From: Acidobacteriota bacterium
GTDB taxonomy: Bacteria > Actinomycetota > Acidimicrobiia > Acidimicrobiales > UBA8190
Direction: 5' to 3'
NCBI GenBank assembly: GCA_028872975.1
Contig: JAGWNV010000039.1
Coordinates: 1-14,218 of the forward strand
DNA length: 14,218 nucleotides
Both the position numbers and the translations under genes were made by a program. The notes under the pieces were generated by a model, which was given only the letters and a program-made list of their open reading frames with translations, was not told the DNA's origin and ran no database searches. Shown piece after piece: positions 12,114 through 14,218 of this stretch. Each line of letters opens with the position of its first letter. Position 1 is the first letter of the stretch.

Positions 12114-12355
12114 GCGCTCTCGCCCCCCAGGGTGCGCACCACGCCCTCGGTTTCGGCCCTGGCCATGAGCCGGTCGTGCTCCTCCTCGGTCACCGCCTCG
12201 GACTCGTCGACGAGCATGACCGGGATGTCGTCACGGATGGGATAGCTCCGGTGCAGCCGAGGGTTGTAGAGCCGCTGCTCGTCCTCGAAGTAGAGGAGGG
12301 GGCCCTTGTCCTCCGGACAGGCCAGCACCTCGAGCAACAACGGGTCGAGCGCCAT
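12110..12355 (-). CDS. Trm112-like (UPF0434/YcaR family) small protein
   Basis: This 81-residue protein carries the family line LDPLLLEVLACPEDKGPLLY (3-22), then YNPRLHRSYPIRDDIPVML (30-48) and a short acidic tail. In eukaryotes and archaea Trm112 is a zinc-binding partner that stabilises methyltransferases; the bacterial UPF0434 proteins have no settled role. The usual zinc knuckle is not intact here: CPED replaces CPxC and Cys13 is the only cysteine. The ATG is preceded by GGAGGGGAG about 9-13 nt away. It lies between manB and the isomerase, overlapping the latter by 4 nt, and ahcY, which removes the product of methyltransferases, is next. That neighbourhood is suggestive but does not prove a methylation link. 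Confidence 0.85.
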   Translation of the reverse strand: MALDPLLLEVLACPEDKGPLLYFEDEQRLYNPRLHRSYPIRDDIPVMLVDESEAVTEEEHDRLMARAETEGVVRTLGGESA

Positions 12356-12388
12356 CTGTGTCTTCTCCCCTCCAGGTTTCGGGACGTC

Positions 12389-12412
12389 GCCGGCTAGGAC
12401 CCTAGGGCCGGC
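12389..12412 (-). terminator. Hairpin between manB and the Trm112-like gene
   Basis: On the minus strand GCCGGC, a bulged C, CTAG, loop GGTC, CTAG and GCCGGC form a 10-bp stem with one bulge, 38-61 nt after the manB stop. It has no T tract. It could partly end manB transcripts or be a processing site, and it overlaps a possible -10 box. Confidence 0.4.
12399..12404 (-). promoter_or_regulatory. Possible -10 box (TAGGGT) for the Trm112-like gene
   Basis: TAGGGT fits TANNNT and lies 43 nt before the ATG at 12355. It sits inside the hairpin at 12389-12412 and has no -35 match, so it may be only part of that repeat. Confidence 0.22.
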
Positions 12413-12449
12413 CGGTACCCACCTGCCGACGCCCCGGCCTGCCGCCCCA

Positions 12450-13838
12450 TCAGCGGCCGCCCGACCGGACCGCCCCGGAGCTCCGGGACACGAGGTCCAG
12501 CACCTCGGCCACCCGCTGCTCGCACTCCTCCGCGGTCCTCGCCTCGACGTTCAGCCGGAGCAACGGCTCGGTGTTCGAGGGTCGGAGGTTGAACCACCAG
12601 TCCCCCTTGTCGACGGTGAGCCCGTCGGTCCGGTCCACCGGCGCCCCGCTCGCCGCCACCGTCGTCGCCACCGCCTCCACGGCTCCCACCGGATCGTCGA
12701 CGACGGTGTTGATCTCGCCGGAGTCGGCATAGCGGCGGTAGGGGGCCAGTAGCTCGGAGAGGCTCCTGTCCGACCGGGAGAGGACCTCGAGCACGATGAG
12801 GGCGGCGATGATCCCCGAGTCGGCCCGGTAGTTGTCCCGGAAGTAGTAGTGGCCGGAGTGCTCGCCGCCGAACACGGCACCGGTCTCGGCCATGACCTGC
12901 TTGATGAAGGAGTGACCGACCCTCGTCCGCACCGCCACCCCGCCTCGTTCCTCGATCGTCTCGGGGACGACCTTCGAGCAGATGAGGTTGTAGAGCACGG
13001 TGGCCCCGGGGTGCTTCTCGAGCATGGCCGCCGCCACCAGCGCCGTCGTCAGCGACCCCGACACGGGCTGGGCCAGCTCGTCGACGAGGAAGACCCGGTC
13101 GGCATCGCCGTCGAAGGCCAGCCCCACGTCCGCCTTGCCCTCCACCACGGCCGCCTTCAGGTCGACGAGGTTCTCGGGCTGGATGGGGTCGGCGGGATGG
13201 TTGGGGAAGGTCCCGTCGAGCTCCCCGAAGAGGACCTCGACGTCGAGCGGCAGGGCCGAGAACACCTTGGGGACGACCAGGCCCCCCATGCCGTTGGCGG
13301 TGTCGGCGACGACGGAGAGCGACCGCAGGCCCCCCACGTCCACGAAGGACCGGACGTGGGCGGCGTAATCCTCGAGCAGGTCCACCTGCTCGTAGTCCCC
13401 CCGGCTCCCCTCCGGGGCCGGTGAGGCCGGCTCGGCGAGGAGATCCTCGGCCTGTCTCCGCAGGGTGTCTAGGCCAGTGTCCTGTCCCACTGGCCGGGCC
13501 CCGGACAGGCAGAGCTTGATGCCGTTGTAGCCGGCGGGATTGTGGGAGGCGGTGAACATCGCGGCGGGCGACTCGAGGCGGCCCGAGGCGAAGTACACGA
13601 GGTCGGTCGAGACGAGGCCGAGGTCGACGACGTCGGCGCCGGTGGCCCGCACCCCGTCGGCGAAGGCGCCCGAGAGCTCCTCGCCCGAGGCCCGCATGTC
13701 CCGCCCCACGAGGATCCGCCTGCTGCCGGCGAACCGGGCGAAGGCCGTGCCGATCGCTCGGCAGATCGACGCGTCGAGCTGGTCGGGGACCGTGCCCCGG
13801 ATGTCGTAGGCCTTGAAGACGCTCTCCAGCGCGGGCAT
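12450..13838 (-). CDS. manB: Phosphomannomutase/phosphoglucomutase
   Basis: This 462-residue alpha-D-phosphohexomutase moves phosphate between C6 and C1 of mannose or glucose, supplying mannose-1-P for GDP-mannose and glucose-1-P for nucleotide sugars. The four active-site loops are all present: phosphoserine loop TASHNP (96-101, Ser98), metal loop DGDADR (243-248), sugar loop GGEHSGH (324-330) and phosphate loop RPSNTEP (419-425). The N-terminus FKAYDIRG is typical. I start at the ATG 13836-13838, as homology begins right after it; a TTG 7 codons upstream is possible but falls upstream of the predicted transcription start. No Shine-Dalgarno is seen. A membrane-protein gene ends 54 bp upstream, and the Trm112-like and isomerase genes follow. 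Confidence 0.94.
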   Translation of the reverse strand: MPALESVFKAYDIRGTVPDQLDASICRAIGTAFARFAGSRRILVGRDMRASGEELSGAFADGVRATGADVVDLGLVSTDLVYFASGRLESPAAMFTASHNPAGYNGIKLCLSGARPVGQDTGLDTLRRQAEDLLAEPASPAPEGSRGDYEQVDLLEDYAAHVRSFVDVGGLRSLSVVADTANGMGGLVVPKVFSALPLDVEVLFGELDGTFPNHPADPIQPENLVDLKAAVVEGKADVGLAFDGDADRVFLVDELAQPVSGSLTTALVAAAMLEKHPGATVLYNLICSKVVPETIEERGGVAVRTRVGHSFIKQVMAETGAVFGGEHSGHYYFRDNYRADSGIIAALIVLEVLSRSDRSLSELLAPYRRYADSGEINTVVDDPVGAVEAVATTVAASGAPVDRTDGLTVDKGDWWFNLRPSNTEPLLRLNVEARTAEECEQRVAEVLDLVSRSSGAVRSGGR

Positions 13839-13848
13839 GGCGCGGGCG

Positions 13849-13854
13849 AGCTTA
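13849..13854 (-). promoter_or_regulatory. Putative -10 box (TAAGCT) of manB
   Basis: TAAGCT fits TANNNT and ends 10 nt before the manB ATG. Transcription would start about 3 nt before the ATG, so the message would be almost leaderless, in keeping with the missing Shine-Dalgarno. No clear -35 is present. Confidence 0.4.
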
Positions 13855-13892
13855 CCCAATCCTCGTCATCGCCCCTTGGGGACCGGCGAAGG

Positions 13893-14218
13893 TCAGCGCA
13901 GTCCGAGAAGGTGACGACGACGCGTCAGGAGCGCGAGGAAGACGAGGCCGAGGAGGCTGAGCGCCATGCCGAGCCACCCCGCCGGGGTGCCTCCGTAGGA
14001 GAGCGTCACGTCGTGCGAGGTGGGAACGACGACCATGAGGTTGGGCTCCGCCCGCCACGGCCCGAGGGCGCCGCTCGCGTGCCAGGCCGGGAAGTAGGAC
14101 ACCTTCACCACCACCGGCACACCGGTCCGGTCGACGTGGAACCGGACCTGGTCGACCGAGACCCGGATCCCCGACACCTGCACGGCGGGCAGGGGGCGGC
14201 CCGACGACACCATGGCCA
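13893..14218 (-). CDS. C-terminal end of a membrane protein (runs off the window)
   Basis: The visible 107 residues enter from beyond the right edge: the frame is open to 14216, so the ATG at 14213 is probably internal. A beta-rich stretch (VPVVVKVSYFPAWHASGA, then EPNLMVVVPTSHDVTLSYG) is followed by one membrane segment (WLGMALSLLGLVFLALL) and a basic tail, RRRHLLGLR. This ending resembles that of large polytopic actinobacterial membrane proteins of the YfhO or PTPS-related type, some thought to act in cell-surface glycan transfer; this is a resemblance from memory, not a firm family call. It lies 54 bp upstream of manB on the same strand, which fits a surface-polysaccharide setting. Confidence 0.6.
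   Translation of the reverse strand, partial: AMVSSGRPLPAVQVSGIRVSVDQVRFHVDRTGVPVVVKVSYFPAWHASGALGPWRAEPNLMVVVPTSHDVTLSYGGTPAGWLGMALSLLGLVFLALLTRRRHLLGLR

Noticed and set aside
13839..13859. An upstream TTG start for ManB
   Set aside because: It overlaps the probable -10 box TAAGCT and lies upstream of the predicted transcript start. Homology begins after the ATG at 13838.
13869..13889. A hairpin upstream of manB (TCGCC / GGCGA)
   Set aside because: Only 5 bp with an 11-nt loop, within what GC-rich sequence gives by chance.
1..14218. Mobile elements, CRISPR arrays, toxin-antitoxin or defence genes
   Set aside because: No transposase, integrase, terminal repeats, regularly spaced repeats or small paired frames are seen, and base composition looks uniform throughout.

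Overview
The window is chromosomal DNA from a GC-rich bacterium, at roughly 70% G+C by eye. The codons end almost entirely in G or C, and the gene neighbourhoods are actinobacterial. The hpf-secA-prfB-ftsE-ftsX order and the manB / Trm112-like / SIS-isomerase / ahcY order both resemble actinobacterial chromosomes. The short Hpf and the spread of acyl-CoA genes would suit the Acidimicrobiia, but that placement is inference. I see no mobile element, CRISPR array, tRNA or rRNA. Nearly all of it is core metabolism and cell-surface housekeeping.

Left part (1-2796). A divergent pair opens the window: an acyl-CoA dehydrogenase on the minus strand, cut by the window edge, and an AMP-forming acyl-CoA synthetase on the plus strand. 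Only 23 bp separate them, and two TANNNT -10 boxes there share a central TA. A short RmlA/SpsI-type sugar-1-phosphate nucleotidyltransferase follows the synthetase 7 bp downstream. It converges on ftsX across a 30-bp gap that is mostly one hairpin.

Middle (2827-9021, minus strand). Read in transcription order this is hpf, secA, prfB, ftsE, ftsX: ribosome hibernation, protein export, translation termination, and the FtsEX complex that controls peptidoglycan hydrolysis at division. prfB starts inside the end of secA. ftsE has its own promoter-like box. smpB, often found after ftsX in actinobacteria, is absent here.

Gap (9022-9529). This is the only long stretch without a gene. It holds a probable ahcY terminator, one promoter-like box, and a leader of about 370 nt before hpf with several perfect inverted repeats. 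It is the least explained DNA in the window.

Right part (9530-14218, minus strand). In transcription order: the end of a membrane protein, manB (phosphomannomutase/phosphoglucomutase), a Trm112-like small protein, a bifunctional phosphoglucose/phosphomannose isomerase, and ahcY (S-adenosylhomocysteine hydrolase). The isomerase and manB together interconvert fructose-6-P, mannose-6-P, mannose-1-P and glucose phosphates, feeding nucleotide-sugar and cell-surface glycan synthesis. ahcY clears the S-adenosylhomocysteine left by methylation.

A recurring signal is TANNNT boxes 6-10 nt upstream of start codons that lack a Shine-Dalgarno (acyl-CoA dehydrogenase, acyl-CoA synthetase, secA, manB), suggesting leaderless or nearly leaderless transcripts. 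hpf and ahcY instead have AGGAGG and boxes further upstream. I found no convincing novel multi-gene system. The best leads are the hpf leader and the overlapping divergent promoters.
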